Below are positions 34,165 to 42,192 of a DNA stretch of 45,783 nucleotides, in pieces. The notes beneath the pieces were generated by a model, which ran no database searches, was not told the origin of the DNA, and saw only the letters and a program-made list of their open reading frames with translations. Source of the DNA: Oscillibacter sp. (GTDB lineage Bacteria; Bacillota; Clostridia; Oscillospirales; Oscillospiraceae); contig JAFXQD010000010.1 of assembly GCA_017527365.1 (NCBI GenBank), positions 1 to 45,783 on the forward strand, given 5' to 3'. The position numbers and the translations under genes were made by a program. Position 1 is the first letter of the stretch, and every line of letters begins with the position of its first letter.

Positions 34165-34174
34165 AACAAAAGGG

Positions 34175-34190
34175 ATGTGCACGTGCACAT
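34175..34190. promoter_or_regulatory. Perfect 16-bp palindromic operator, probably LacI family
   Basis: ATGTGCACGTGCACAT is a perfect palindrome centred on CG, the usual form of LacI/GalR-family operators. It lies just downstream of the -10 box, where a bound repressor would block transcription. It occurs only here in the window; the cognate regulator is not in the window. Confidence 0.7.
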
Positions 34191-34223
34191 TGAAATTGAT
34201 TAGGGAAAGAAGAGGATGATGTT

Positions 34224-35231
34224 ATGAAGTTCCGGAAACTGGCCGCGCTGTGCCTGACGGCGCTGTGCCTCGTGTCTCTTGCGGCCTGCGGCGGAAAGCC
34301 CGTTCAAAGCGCGTCCTCCGGCGGCGTGCGCCGCATGGCCTATGTCGCTTCCGTGCGCGACGAATACCTCAGCAAACTGGAAGAGGCCGCGATTGAGGCC
34401 GCCGCGAACCATAACGTAGCGCTGGAAATCCTGCACGCCGGGGAGGATTCCGTAAAAGTCCGCGACTGTATCGAGGCCGCCAAGAGCCACGGCAACGAGG
34501 CTGTGATTGTGAACATGGTCGCCTCGGAGGACGCCGCGTCCTGCATAGAGGCCGCCGGGGATATGAAAGTAGTGTTTATCAACCGCGTGCCCGTCGATTA
34601 TGCGTTGTTCAATCAAAACGTCGCCGCCGTCGCCTCCGACGAGCGCCTTTCCGGCTACTATCAGGGGCAGTTCCTCGGCGACTATTTCAATCGGCTTGGC
34701 AAAACCGACGTAAGCTATATCCTGCTCCACGGCACGGGCGGGCTTGTCCACACGGAGTTGCGGACGCAGGGCGCCTTGCAGGAGATGGAGAACGCCGGGC
34801 TGAACCTGACTTCCGTCGCCGTGCTGGAAGCGGGCTACGACCGTTACGCCGCCCGCGACGCCATGCTGGAACTGCTCAACGAGGAAGCCGTTCCGGAATT
34901 TGACTGCATCGTTTCCAACAACGACGCAATGGCGCTCGGCGCGATTATGGCGATGAAGGACGCCGGGATTGACCCGCATTCCGTGCCGATTGTGGGCATT
35001 GACGCCACCGCCGACGCGTTGCAGGCGATTGCCGACGGCGAGATGGTCATGTCCGTGCACCAGAGCGCCGAAATGCAGGCGGACGGCGCGGTCGCGGCGG
35101 TGCTGAATATGCTCGCGGGCGCCGCGCTTACCAACGGAACCGATTATGAAATCTCCGACGAAAGCGACTATGTGGTATACGTGCCTTTCGAGCCCGTCAC
35201 GAAGGAAAACCTTTCCGACTTTACGGGCTGA
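34224..35231 (+). CDS. Solitary periplasmic-type sugar-binding lipoprotein (RbsB-like)
   Basis: 335 residues. A lipoprotein signal with lipobox LAAC places the lipidated cysteine at residue 22. It then follows the ribose/galactose-binding fold (Peripla_BP_4 type): GVRRMAYVASVRDEYLSKLEEAAIEAA, VNMVASEDAASCIEAA, the central hinge segment ILLHGTGGLVHTELRTQGA, FDCIVSNNDAMALGAIMAMKDAG and VPIVGIDATADALQAIADGEM. Such proteins bind a sugar and deliver it to an ABC importer or a sensor. No ATPase or permease gene adjoins it; cinA precedes it and a terminator pair follows, so it is a lone gene. It has a promoter with a palindromic operator. Glucose/galactose- or ribose-type ligands are possible; specificity cannot be read. 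Confidence 0.88.
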   Translation: MKFRKLAALCLTALCLVSLAACGGKPVQSASSGGVRRMAYVASVRDEYLSKLEEAAIEAAANHNVALEILHAGEDSVKVRDCIEAAKSHGNEAVIVNMVASEDAASCIEAAGDMKVVFINRVPVDYALFNQNVAAVASDERLSGYYQGQFLGDYFNRLGKTDVSYILLHGTGGLVHTELRTQGALQEMENAGLNLTSVAVLEAGYDRYAARDAMLELLNEEAVPEFDCIVSNNDAMALGAIMAMKDAGIDPHSVPIVGIDATADALQAIADGEMVMSVHQSAEMQADGAVAAVLNMLAGAALTNGTDYEISDESDYVVYVPFEPVTKENLSDFTG

Positions 35232-35251
35232 AATTCCTGAAAGAGAATCGC

Positions 35252-35284
35252 AAGCGGCGGGAAACGCATTCCCGCCGCTTTATT
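35252..35284 (+). terminator. Terminator of the sugar-binding protein gene
   Basis: AAGCGGCGGGAA pairs with TTCCCGCCGCTT (ends at 35280), followed by TATTG. A 12-bp stem 20 bases after the stop codon. Confidence 0.8.
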
Positions 35285-35296
35285 GTCTCCGACGCG

Positions 35297-35321
35297 AAAG
35301 CCCTCCCCTTTCGGGGAGGGC
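35297..35321 (-). terminator. Terminator of the glycogen operon (after glgP)
   Basis: Minus strand: GCCCTCCCC, loop GAAA, GGGGAGGGC (35300-35321), followed by TTTCG. It lies 17 bases after the glgP stop and back to back with the previous terminator. Confidence 0.7.
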
Positions 35322-35337
35322 GAAGCGTTCGGGGCAA

Positions 35338-37779
35338 TCACTCCAAGGACTTGTGCGGAACGTGCCAGATATTGTCGGCGTACTCCGCGATGGAGCGGTC
35401 GGCGGCGAACAGCCCGCTCCGGGCGATGTTATGCAGGCTCATGCGGTTCCAAGCCTTGCGGTTGACGTAGGTTTTCGCCATGCGCTTTTCGGCGTCGCAG
35501 TAAGCGGCGAAATCGGCGAGAAGGAAATACTCGTCGGCCATGCTCCCGCCCGCGCCGAACAAGAGGCGCTGGTACAAATCCTCGTAGGACACGCCGTCGC
35601 GGAAGCCGTGCCGGAGCGCGTCGAGACAGCGTTGCAGTTTCGGGTCGGAGTGGTACAGGCGCTGGGAAATATAGCCCTCCCGTTTCATCTGCTCCACTTC
35701 CTCCGCACGGAGGCCGAACAGGAACATGTTTTCGTCGCCGAGAAGCTCGTGCATTTCCACGTTGGCGCCGTCGAGGGTGCCGACGGTCAGGGCGCCGTTC
35801 ATCATGAATTTCATGTTTCCGGTGCCGCTGGCCTCTTTGCCGGCGGTGGAAATCTGCTGGCTCACTTCGCTGGCGGGCATGAGCCGCTCCGCAAGCGAAA
35901 CGCGGTAGTTCTCCAAAAAGACGACTTTCAACTTGTCCTTGCAAATCGGGTCGTGCTCAATCTGGTCGGAAAGGGAGTTGATAAGGCGGATAATGCGCTT
36001 TGCGACGGCGTAGCCGGGGGCGGCTTTCGCGCCGAACAAGAAGATTTGCGACTGCTCGATACAGTTCGGGTTGTCTTGCAAGGACTGATAGAGCGCGATA
36101 ATATGCAGGACGTTGAGCAGTTGCCGCTTGTACTCGTGCAGGCGCTTGACTTGCACGTCGAAAATGGCGGAGGGGTCAAGGGTCATGTTGCGCTTGCGGT
36201 TGACGTGGGCGCAGAACTCCTCCTTGTTTTGGCGCTTGATTTTGTCGAGGCGTTCCAGCGCGGACGCGTCGTCGGCGTAGGCGTCCAGCTTCTTCAAAGC
36301 CGACGGGTGCAACAGGTATTCCGGGCCGCCCGTCAGTTCCTGAATGAACGCGTCGAGGCGCGGGTTGATTTCGCTCAGCCAGCGGCGGTGGTCAATGCCG
36401 TTGGTGACGTTCTGGAACTTCTCCGGCTCCATGCCGTAGGCTTCCTTGAACACGTCGCGGCGGAGAATGTCGGAGTGCAGGGCGGAAACGCCGTTGACCG
36501 TCGAGCCGCCCGCAATGCAAAGGTTTGCCATGCGGACTTCCCCGTCCCAGACAATCGCCATTTTCGCGGTCTTGTTGTAGTCGTGGTGGTAGAACTCCTC
36601 GACTTTTTCCTGCCAGCGGCGGGAGATTTCAAGGACAATCTGCCAGACGCGGGGCAGAAGCGTCGCCATAAGGTTTTGCGGCCAGCGTTCGAGGGCTTCC
36701 GCCAATACCGTGTGGTTCGTGTAGGCGACGGACTGCCGCGTGATTTCCCAAGCGTCGTCCCACTCCATGCCCGCTTCGTCCACCAGAATGCGCATGAGTT
36801 CGGGCACGACCAGCGCCGGGTGCGTGTCGTTGATTTGGATGACGTTCTTTTCGTGGAAGTTGCGCAGGGTGCCGTAGGTGGCGAGGTGGCGCGTGACGAT
36901 GGACTGCACGGTGGCCGACACAAAGAAATACTGCTGTTTCAGGCGGAGCGACTTCCCCTCATAGTGGTTGTCTTCCGGATAGAGGATTTTTGTAATGGTC
37001 TCCGCCATAGCCTCTTCTTCCGACGCCTTGAGGTATTCGCCCCGTGCGAACAAATCCATGTCAACGCTCTTGACGGGCTTGGCGTCCCACAGGCGCAGGG
37101 TGTTGACGTTTTTCGTGCCGTAGCCCGCTACTACCATGTCGCAGGGCACGGCGAGAACCTTGCTGGCGTCCTCCTGCACGATGTGCAAACGCCCGTCGTT
37201 CCAGAACTGGCGGACGTTGCCGCCGAACAGGACTTCCTGCGCCTCGTCCGGCTTCGGCAACAGCCACGCCGAACCGCCCAGTTCCATCCAGTTGTCGGGG
37301 AGTTCGACCTGCTGTCCCTCCACGATTTTCTGCTTGAAAATGCCCAGCTCGTAGCAAATCGAATATCCGGTGGCGGGGATGTCAAGGGTGGTCATGGAAT
37401 CAAGATAGCAGGCGGCGAGGCGTCCCAAGCCGCCGTTGCCAAGCCCCGCGTCCGGCTCCGCCTCAAAGATGTCGGACGCCTTGAAGCCCAGATGTTCGAG
37501 GGCTTCCTTCAACTCCGAAAGCACGCCCAGATTGTAGGCGTTTTTCATCAGGCTTCTGCCAATCAGGAACTCCAGCGACATATAATGGACTTGCTTTTTG
37601 CGGTAGCGGCGCATTTCCTTGACGGCCTCCACGCCGCGAATCGCCATCACGTCGCGCAGGACGAGGGCGCAAGCCTTCATCATTTCTTGGTCGCTGGCCT
37701 CGTCGGTGGATTTGCCGAAATTGAGCGTCAGCTTGGCGGTCAGGGCATCCTCCAACTGCTTTGTGGTAAACGGTGTCAT
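35338..37779 (-). CDS. glgP: Glycogen/alpha-glucan phosphorylase
   Basis: 813 residues, full length. It releases glucose-1-phosphate from alpha-1,4-glucan ends using pyridoxal phosphate. The cofactor lysine is predicted to be Lys657 in EASGTGNMKFMMNGALTVG. Other landmarks: VHYMSLEFLIGRSL, the N-terminal glycine-rich loop AGLGNGGLGRLAACYLDS, QINDTHPALVVPELMRILVD, and VKRLHEYKRQLLN. No N-terminal phosphorylation-site extension of the eukaryotic type. ATG with AAGGAGGAG; 18 bases after glgA, so the two are cotranscribed. It is the degradative member of an otherwise synthetic cluster. Confidence 0.98.
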   Translation of the reverse strand: MTPFTTKQLEDALTAKLTLNFGKSTDEASDQEMMKACALVLRDVMAIRGVEAVKEMRRYRKKQVHYMSLEFLIGRSLMKNAYNLGVLSELKEALEHLGFKASDIFEAEPDAGLGNGGLGRLAACYLDSMTTLDIPATGYSICYELGIFKQKIVEGQQVELPDNWMELGGSAWLLPKPDEAQEVLFGGNVRQFWNDGRLHIVQEDASKVLAVPCDMVVAGYGTKNVNTLRLWDAKPVKSVDMDLFARGEYLKASEEEAMAETITKILYPEDNHYEGKSLRLKQQYFFVSATVQSIVTRHLATYGTLRNFHEKNVIQINDTHPALVVPELMRILVDEAGMEWDDAWEITRQSVAYTNHTVLAEALERWPQNLMATLLPRVWQIVLEISRRWQEKVEEFYHHDYNKTAKMAIVWDGEVRMANLCIAGGSTVNGVSALHSDILRRDVFKEAYGMEPEKFQNVTNGIDHRRWLSEINPRLDAFIQELTGGPEYLLHPSALKKLDAYADDASALERLDKIKRQNKEEFCAHVNRKRNMTLDPSAIFDVQVKRLHEYKRQLLNVLHIIALYQSLQDNPNCIEQSQIFLFGAKAAPGYAVAKRIIRLINSLSDQIEHDPICKDKLKVVFLENYRVSLAERLMPASEVSQQISTAGKEASGTGNMKFMMNGALTVGTLDGANVEMHELLGDENMFLFGLRAEEVEQMKREGYISQRLYHSDPKLQRCLDALRHGFRDGVSYEDLYQRLLFGAGGSMADEYFLLADFAAYCDAEKRMAKTYVNRKAWNRMSLHNIARSGLFAADRSIAEYADNIWHVPHKSLE

Positions 37780-37797
37780 TGCTCCTCCTTAACGGGC

Positions 37798-39432
37798 TTA
37801 CTTCCCGGAACGCTTCTTTTTAGAAGCCTTTTTCTTTTCGGACTTGGGCGCGGCGTCGGCGACAACGGGAACGGCGTCCCCGGCGGGGGCTTCCTCCGCA
37901 ACGGGGGCGGCGTCCTCGACGGCGGGCGCTTCCTCCGCCGCGGGGGCGTCCTCGACGGGCGCGGCTTCCTCTTCCGCCGCTTCCGGGACAGGCCATACCT
38001 CTCCCCGCAAGCCCGCGTAAATGCTCAAATAGGCGTTTGCGCTGCGCTCCCAGCTAAAATCGGACTCCATGGCGCGCCGGCGCAGACGGGCGAACGCCTC
38101 CGGGTAATCCTTGTAGAGATAGACGGCGGCGCGGAGGACATAGAGCATGTCGCCGCTGGAATAGTTGGCGAAGCTGTAGCCGTTTCCGGCGTCGCGGAGG
38201 GCGTCGTAGGGCTGCACGGTGTCGCGCAGTCCGCCCGTTTCGCGCACGACGGGCACCGTGCCGTAGCGCATGGCAATCATCTGGCTCAGTCCGCAAGGCT
38301 CGCTTCTGGACGGCATAAGGAACAGGTCGGCGCCGGAGTAAATCGCCATAGACAGTTCCTCGTTGTAGTCGAGAACGACGGCCATCCGCCCTTGGTACTG
38401 CTGTCCCGCCCAGCGGAAGAACTCTTCATATTTCTGGTCGCCCTTGCCCAGCATGACCAACTGCATGGGAAGCCCCATCATGTCGTGGATGACCTCGCAA
38501 ACAAGGTCAAGCCCCTTGTGGGATACCAGACGGCTGACAAGCCCGACAATCGGCATGTCGGGGTCTTCCCGCAGTCCGAGCATACGCTGGAGCTCCGCCT
38601 TGTCTTTCGCCTTGCCCGACATGTCCTTGACGGAGTAGTTATAGGCAATGCGGTCGTCGGTGGCGGGGTCGAACGCGGTCGTGTCAATGCCGTTGAGGAC
38701 GCCGTGCAGTTTGTATTCGCACTGGCGCATAATGCTTTCGAGGCGGTGGGCAAAGTACGCCATTTTCAGTTCGTTGGCGTAAGTCGGGGAGACGGTGGTC
38801 ACGGCGTCGGCGCTGAGGATTGCGCCTTTCAGGAGGTTCAAGTCGCCGTCCATGAGCATGGTTCCGTCCTGCACCCAGCCGGGGTCAAGCCCGAACAGGT
38901 CGCCCAGCACGTAAGGGTTGAAACGCCCCTGATATTCGATATTGTGGACGGTGAAAACGGTTTTAATGGAGCGGTAACGGTCTTCCCGGACGCCGTCGTC
39001 TTTCAGGTAGATTGGCACGAGGGCGGTCTGCCAGTCGTTGGCGCTGATGACCTCCGGCCAGAAGGCGAGGCGGTCAAGCATACGCACCACGGCGCGGGAG
39101 AAGAACGCGTAGCGCTCCCCGTCGTCGAGGTAGCCGTAGAGTTCCGGACGGTCAAAATCCTGCTCGTTGTCGAAGAAGTACCACGTCACGCCGTCCTTCT
39201 TCATGGAGAACAGGCCGCAATAGATGTGGCGCCACGCGAGGTCTACATAGTCGTAGCATTCAAAGGTCAACTGGTCGCCGAAGCGGTCCCGCACCCTGCG
39301 GTAGAGGGGCATGGCAACCGCCACTTCCGCGCCTTCTTTGGCAAGCGCGGGAGGCAGGGAGCCCGCCACGTCGCCGAGACCGCCGGTCTTTGCGAACGGC
39401 GCGGCCTCGCTGGTCACGTATAAAATCTTCAT
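37798..39432 (-). CDS. glgA: Glycogen synthase (ADP-glucose), with charged C-terminal tail
   Basis: 544 residues, GT5 family, adding glucose from ADP-glucose to glycogen. Landmarks: KTGGLGDVAGSLP at residue 15 onward, the nucleotide-binding loop, TVHNIEYQGRF, VSPTYANELK, and the C-terminal active-site segment PSRSEPCGLSQMIAMRYGTVPVVRETGGLRDTV. Normal homologues end near residue 480; here residues ~483-544 form an Ala/Glu/Pro/Val-rich tail ending in a lysine-rich stretch (SEKKKASKKKRSGK). The tail is not part of the enzyme fold and looks disordered. The ATG at 39432 follows AAGGAGTGG; the longer GTG start lies within that site. It has its own promoter 210 bases upstream. Confidence 0.97.
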   Translation of the reverse strand: MKILYVTSEAAPFAKTGGLGDVAGSLPPALAKEGAEVAVAMPLYRRVRDRFGDQLTFECYDYVDLAWRHIYCGLFSMKKDGVTWYFFDNEQDFDRPELYGYLDDGERYAFFSRAVVRMLDRLAFWPEVISANDWQTALVPIYLKDDGVREDRYRSIKTVFTVHNIEYQGRFNPYVLGDLFGLDPGWVQDGTMLMDGDLNLLKGAILSADAVTTVSPTYANELKMAYFAHRLESIMRQCEYKLHGVLNGIDTTAFDPATDDRIAYNYSVKDMSGKAKDKAELQRMLGLREDPDMPIVGLVSRLVSHKGLDLVCEVIHDMMGLPMQLVMLGKGDQKYEEFFRWAGQQYQGRMAVVLDYNEELSMAIYSGADLFLMPSRSEPCGLSQMIAMRYGTVPVVRETGGLRDTVQPYDALRDAGNGYSFANYSSGDMLYVLRAAVYLYKDYPEAFARLRRRAMESDFSWERSANAYLSIYAGLRGEVWPVPEAAEEEAAPVEDAPAAEEAPAVEDAAPVAEEAPAGDAVPVVADAAPKSEKKKASKKKRSGK

Positions 39433-39608
39433 AGATACCACTCCTTACTCTTCCTGTCCTCATGATTGCCGGGCGCTTCTTCCAGTGAAATTGCGTGCTG
39501 CCTCCCAACCTATGGCGGGCGGGAATGCCGCTCATGACGACAAAGGGACGCGGATTTCCCGCTTTCGCCGCGTGGGCGGGCGGAAAAGCCTCCGATTAAG
39601 GGAATTGA

Positions 39609-39642
39609 ATCTCCGGCGGCGTGCGGAAACGTCGCCGGAGAT
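39609..39642 (-). promoter_or_regulatory. 5'-end hairpin of the glgA leader
   Basis: ATCTCCGGCG and CGCCGGAGAT (39609-39618 with 39633-39642) form a perfect 10-bp stem beginning within a few bases of the -10 box at 39644-39649. The remaining ~175 bases of leader (39433-39608) hold no recognised riboswitch or open frame with a good ribosome binding site. Confidence 0.5.
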
Positions 39643-39643
39643 A

Positions 39644-39672
39644 ATTCTACATCATCCCAAAGGAAATTTCAA
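39644..39672 (-). promoter_or_regulatory. Internal promoter for glgA-glgP
   Basis: Minus strand: TTGAAA (39667-39672), 17-base spacer, TAGAAT (39644-39649). The -35 hexamer is the last part of the hairpin repeat at 39666-39698. Confidence 0.7.
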
Positions 39673-39750
39673 CCCCCTTGTCCCGTGCGGGACAAGACTA
39701 TTAACAACAGGACAAACTTTTCAACTCCCTCGCCCCTTGCGGGGCGAGGC
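39666..39750 (-). repeat. Two copies of a 33-bp hairpin repeat with GTTGAAA tail
   Basis: Copies at 39666-39698 and 39718-39750 agree at 25 of 33 positions, with a 19-base gap. Read on the minus strand each is a perfect stem-loop (CTTGTCCCG/CGGGACAAG or CTCGCCCC/GGGGCGAG) followed by GGRGTTGAAA. Two stem positions differ on both arms so that pairing is kept. The copy nearer glgD lies directly after its stop codon. Confidence 0.75.
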
Positions 39751-39753
39751 GCC

Positions 39754-40866
39754 TTACACGCGGCGGTTCTTCTCCACGACAATGGGGTGGGTCGCGTAGC
39801 CCATCAGACGGTGGTTCTCTTGGATTTCAACGTTCTTGTCGCCGATGACGCACTCCACCACGGCGCCCTTGCGGACAACGGCGTCGCGGAACAGGATGCA
39901 CCCGCGAACCGTCGCGCCCTCTTCCACCACCACGCCGGAGAACAGGATAGAGTTCTCGACCGTGCCGGCAATCAGGCAGCCGTCGTTCATAAGGGAGTTG
40001 GCGATTTTGCCCGTGGGGGCGACATACGCCGAGGACTTGTCAACCGCCTTGCCGATAATCGGGCGGGCGGGCGTGAACAGGTCGGCGCGGACGGCGGCGT
40101 CAAGCAACTGCATACTGCGGTCGTAGTATTCCTGCACGGAGCGAATCTGGGCGGCGTATCCGCGCCAGACGTAGGCCTGAATGTTGAGCTGGTCTTTCCG
40201 CGCCTGAAGCACGCTTCTGCGCCAGCTATACTCGTTGCGGGACGTGCAGTCGTCCACGACCTGTTTCAGCAGTTCGGTGGAGATGATGAACGTGTCAAGC
40301 CCGCGATACCCGCGAGGATGGGCGAGGTGCACGAGCACTTCCTTCACGCGGTTGTCGTCGTCCAGCTCGAAATAGGTGCCGTCGTCAATCTCGAAGCAGT
40401 CCGAAGCCACGACCACCGTAATGTCGGCTTTCTTGGCGAGGTGCTGTTCAAAGATTTCCGCAATGGGCAGGTTGGCGACAAGGTCGCCGTCGGAGAGCAC
40501 GACGTACTCCTGCCGGATGGTGTCCAGATAGGAGCGGATTCCCGCGAGGGCTTCCACGTTGCCGCGATAGGGCATTAACATGCGGCTCTGGTCATAGTTG
40601 AACGGGGGCAGGAAGCGCAGGCCGCCGCGCTTGCGGGACAAGTCCCACGCCTTGCCCGTGCCGAGGTGGTCAAGCAGGCTCTGGTACTGCCCGTGCGTCA
40701 CGACGCCGACATCCGTAATGCCCGCGTTGACCATGTTGGAAAGCGCGAAGTCCACGGCGCGATAACGCCCGCCGAAGGGGATGGACGCGGAACAGCGGGG
40801 GCCTACCAGCTCTTTCAGCCCGGCGCGCTCCTCATTGGCGAAAATAATTCCGTGAAGTCCGTTCAT
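39754..40866 (-). CDS. glgD: GlgD, regulatory-type subunit of glucose-1-phosphate adenylyltransferase
   Basis: 370 residues. GlgD is a GlgC paralogue that pairs with GlgC in Bacilli and Clostridia and alters its activity. The nucleotidyltransferase-like domain (~1-240) keeps [21 protein letters not shown] but lacks the GGxGTRLxPLT catalytic loop of GlgC; in its place stands [20 protein letters not shown]. The left-handed beta-helix domain follows (~260-350, with hexapeptide-like repeats such as [22 protein letters not shown]). The ATG at 40866 follows AGGAGGTG and overlaps the glgC stop as ATGA, so GlgC and GlgD are translationally coupled, fitting a hetero-oligomer. A longer open frame upstream lies within glgC and is rejected. 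Confidence 0.95.
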   Translation of the reverse strand: MNGLHGIIFANEERAGLKELVGPRCSASIPFGGRYRAVDFALSNMVNAGITDVGVVTHGQYQSLLDHLGTGKAWDLSRKRGGLRFLPPFNYDQSRMLMPYRGNVEALAGIRSYLDTIRQEYVVLSDGDLVANLPIAEIFEQHLAKKADITVVVASDCFEIDDGTYFELDDDNRVKEVLVHLAHPRGYRGLDTFIISTELLKQVVDDCTSRNEYSWRRSVLQARKDQLNIQAYVWRGYAAQIRSVQEYYDRSMQLLDAAVRADLFTPARPIIGKAVDKSSAYVAPTGKIANSLMNDGCLIAGTVENSILFSGVVVEEGATVRGCILFRDAVVRKGAVVECVIGDKNVEIQENHRLMGYATHPIVVEKNRRV

Positions 40867-42074
40867 TTTCTGGACACCTCCTCGCCGTTCTGGCTCAACA
40901 TCGTGTTTGCGGCGATAACGCGGCCTTCCGCCACGTCGCAGCCGGGGGCGAGCACCGTCAGCCCCCATGTCGCCGGGTCGCTTTCCTCCGGACGGGCGCC
41001 CACGCGGGCGTTCTTGCCAATCGTGCAGTTTTCGCCGAGAATGGCATACTCGACAACCGCGCCCTCTTCCACTTTCGCGCCGGGGAGCAGTACGGAGTAG
41101 CTGACTTTCGCGCCCGAACCCACCGTGACGTTGGGGGACAGGACGGCGTTCTCAATCGTGCCGTAGATTTCACAGCCGCGGTTCACGGCGCTGTGCGTGA
41201 CGGAAGCCGAAGCGTCAACGAAGGTCGAGGGGGCGTTGACGGAGCGGGCGTAAATGGGCCAAGTGGTGTCGATAAGGTCAAGGCCGGAGGCGGGGGAGAG
41301 CATATCCATGTTGGCGTCCCACAGGGATTCCAGCGTGCCCACGTCCTTCCAGTAGCCCTTGAAGCGGTAGGCGACGAGCTTTTCCTTGTTGCCCAGCATG
41401 GCGGGGATGATGTTCTTGCCGAAGTCGTTTTCAGAGTTCGGGTTGTTCTCGTCGTCAATGAGATACTTTCTCATTTCCTTCCAAGAGAACACATAGATAC
41501 CCATGGAGGCAAGGTTGCTCTTGGGCTGCTTGGGCTTCTCGGCAAACTCGGTGATGTTGTCCTCGGCGTCCACGCTCATAATGCCGAAGCGGGGAGCCTC
41601 CGCCCACGGCACTTCCATGACGGAAATCGTGCAGACCGCGCCCTTTTCCTTGTGCAGGCGCACCATGTCGGAATAGTCCTGCTTATAGATGTGGTCGCCG
41701 GAGAGCACTACCACGTAATCGGGGTCGTACATGTCGATGAAGCCGATATTCTGATAGATGGCGTTGGCGGTTCCCTTGTACCAAGAGGCGCCCGTGGCGG
41801 TCTGGTAGGGCGGGAGGATGTGGACGCCGCCGGAGGAGCCGTCCAAGTCCCACGGCTGACCGGAGCCGATGTAGCTGTTGAGCTCCAAGGGGCGGTACTG
41901 CGTCAGGACGCCCACAGTGTCAATGCCGGAGTTAATGCAGTTGGAGAGGGGGAAGTCAATGATGCGGTACTTTCCGCCAAAGGGTACGGCGGGCTTTGCC
42001 ACATTGCTGGTGAGGACGTACAGGCGGCTTCCCTGTCCGCCGGCCAGCAACATGGCGATACACTCTTTCTTCAT
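40863..42074 (-). CDS. glgC: Glucose-1-phosphate adenylyltransferase (catalytic subunit)
   Basis: 403 residues. It makes ADP-glucose from ATP and glucose-1-phosphate, the committed step of glycogen synthesis. Motifs: [60 protein letters not shown] with the metal-binding Asp, and the glucose-1-phosphate site around FAEKP. The C-terminal beta-helix domain (~295-400) includes [23 protein letters not shown] with AAAGGAGCTGG upstream. It lies 118 bases after glgB, and a strong hairpin occupies that gap. Confidence 0.98.
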   Translation of the reverse strand: MKKECIAMLLAGGQGSRLYVLTSNVAKPAVPFGGKYRIIDFPLSNCINSGIDTVGVLTQYRPLELNSYIGSGQPWDLDGSSGGVHILPPYQTATGASWYKGTANAIYQNIGFIDMYDPDYVVVLSGDHIYKQDYSDMVRLHKEKGAVCTISVMEVPWAEAPRFGIMSVDAEDNITEFAEKPKQPKSNLASMGIYVFSWKEMRKYLIDDENNPNSENDFGKNIIPAMLGNKEKLVAYRFKGYWKDVGTLESLWDANMDMLSPASGLDLIDTTWPIYARSVNAPSTFVDASASVTHSAVNRGCEIYGTIENAVLSPNVTVGSGAKVSYSVLLPGAKVEEGAVVEYAILGENCTIGKNARVGARPEESDPATWGLTVLAPGCDVAEGRVIAANTMLSQNGEEVSRK

Positions 42075-42152
42075 GTTCTTTCCAGCTCCTTTGCCTGATG
42101 TTTCAATTAATGCGCGTTTGCGAACGCCGCGCAGAAATTACGTTGCCTTGGC

Positions 42153-42183
42153 GCCTTCCCGCCCCGCCGGGGACGGGAGAGGC
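42153..42183 (-). other. Strong intercistronic hairpin between glgB and glgC
   Basis: A 31-base stem-loop of about 13 pairs with one bulge (ends GCCT...AGGC), 9 bases after the glgB stop. No T run follows, so processing, stabilisation or partial attenuation is likelier than full termination. Confidence 0.5.
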
Positions 42184-42192
42184 TTTCGCGTT

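Noticed and set aside
35146-39423. A 1425-codon open frame on the plus strand
   Set aside because: It lies antisense to glgP and glgA, whose motifs are complete. Its product is His/Val/Arg-rich without domains, as expected when GC-biased third positions remove stops from the opposite strand.
39433-39608. A riboswitch or leader peptide upstream of glgA
   Set aside because: No conserved riboswitch core was recognised, and the open frame starting at 39535 runs into glgA in another frame without a ribosome binding site.
39666-39750. A mini CRISPR array with a type I-C-like repeat (stem-loop and TTGAAA ending)
   Set aside because: Only two units, which differ at 8 of 33 positions, with a 19-base gap that is too short for a spacer; no cas genes in the window.
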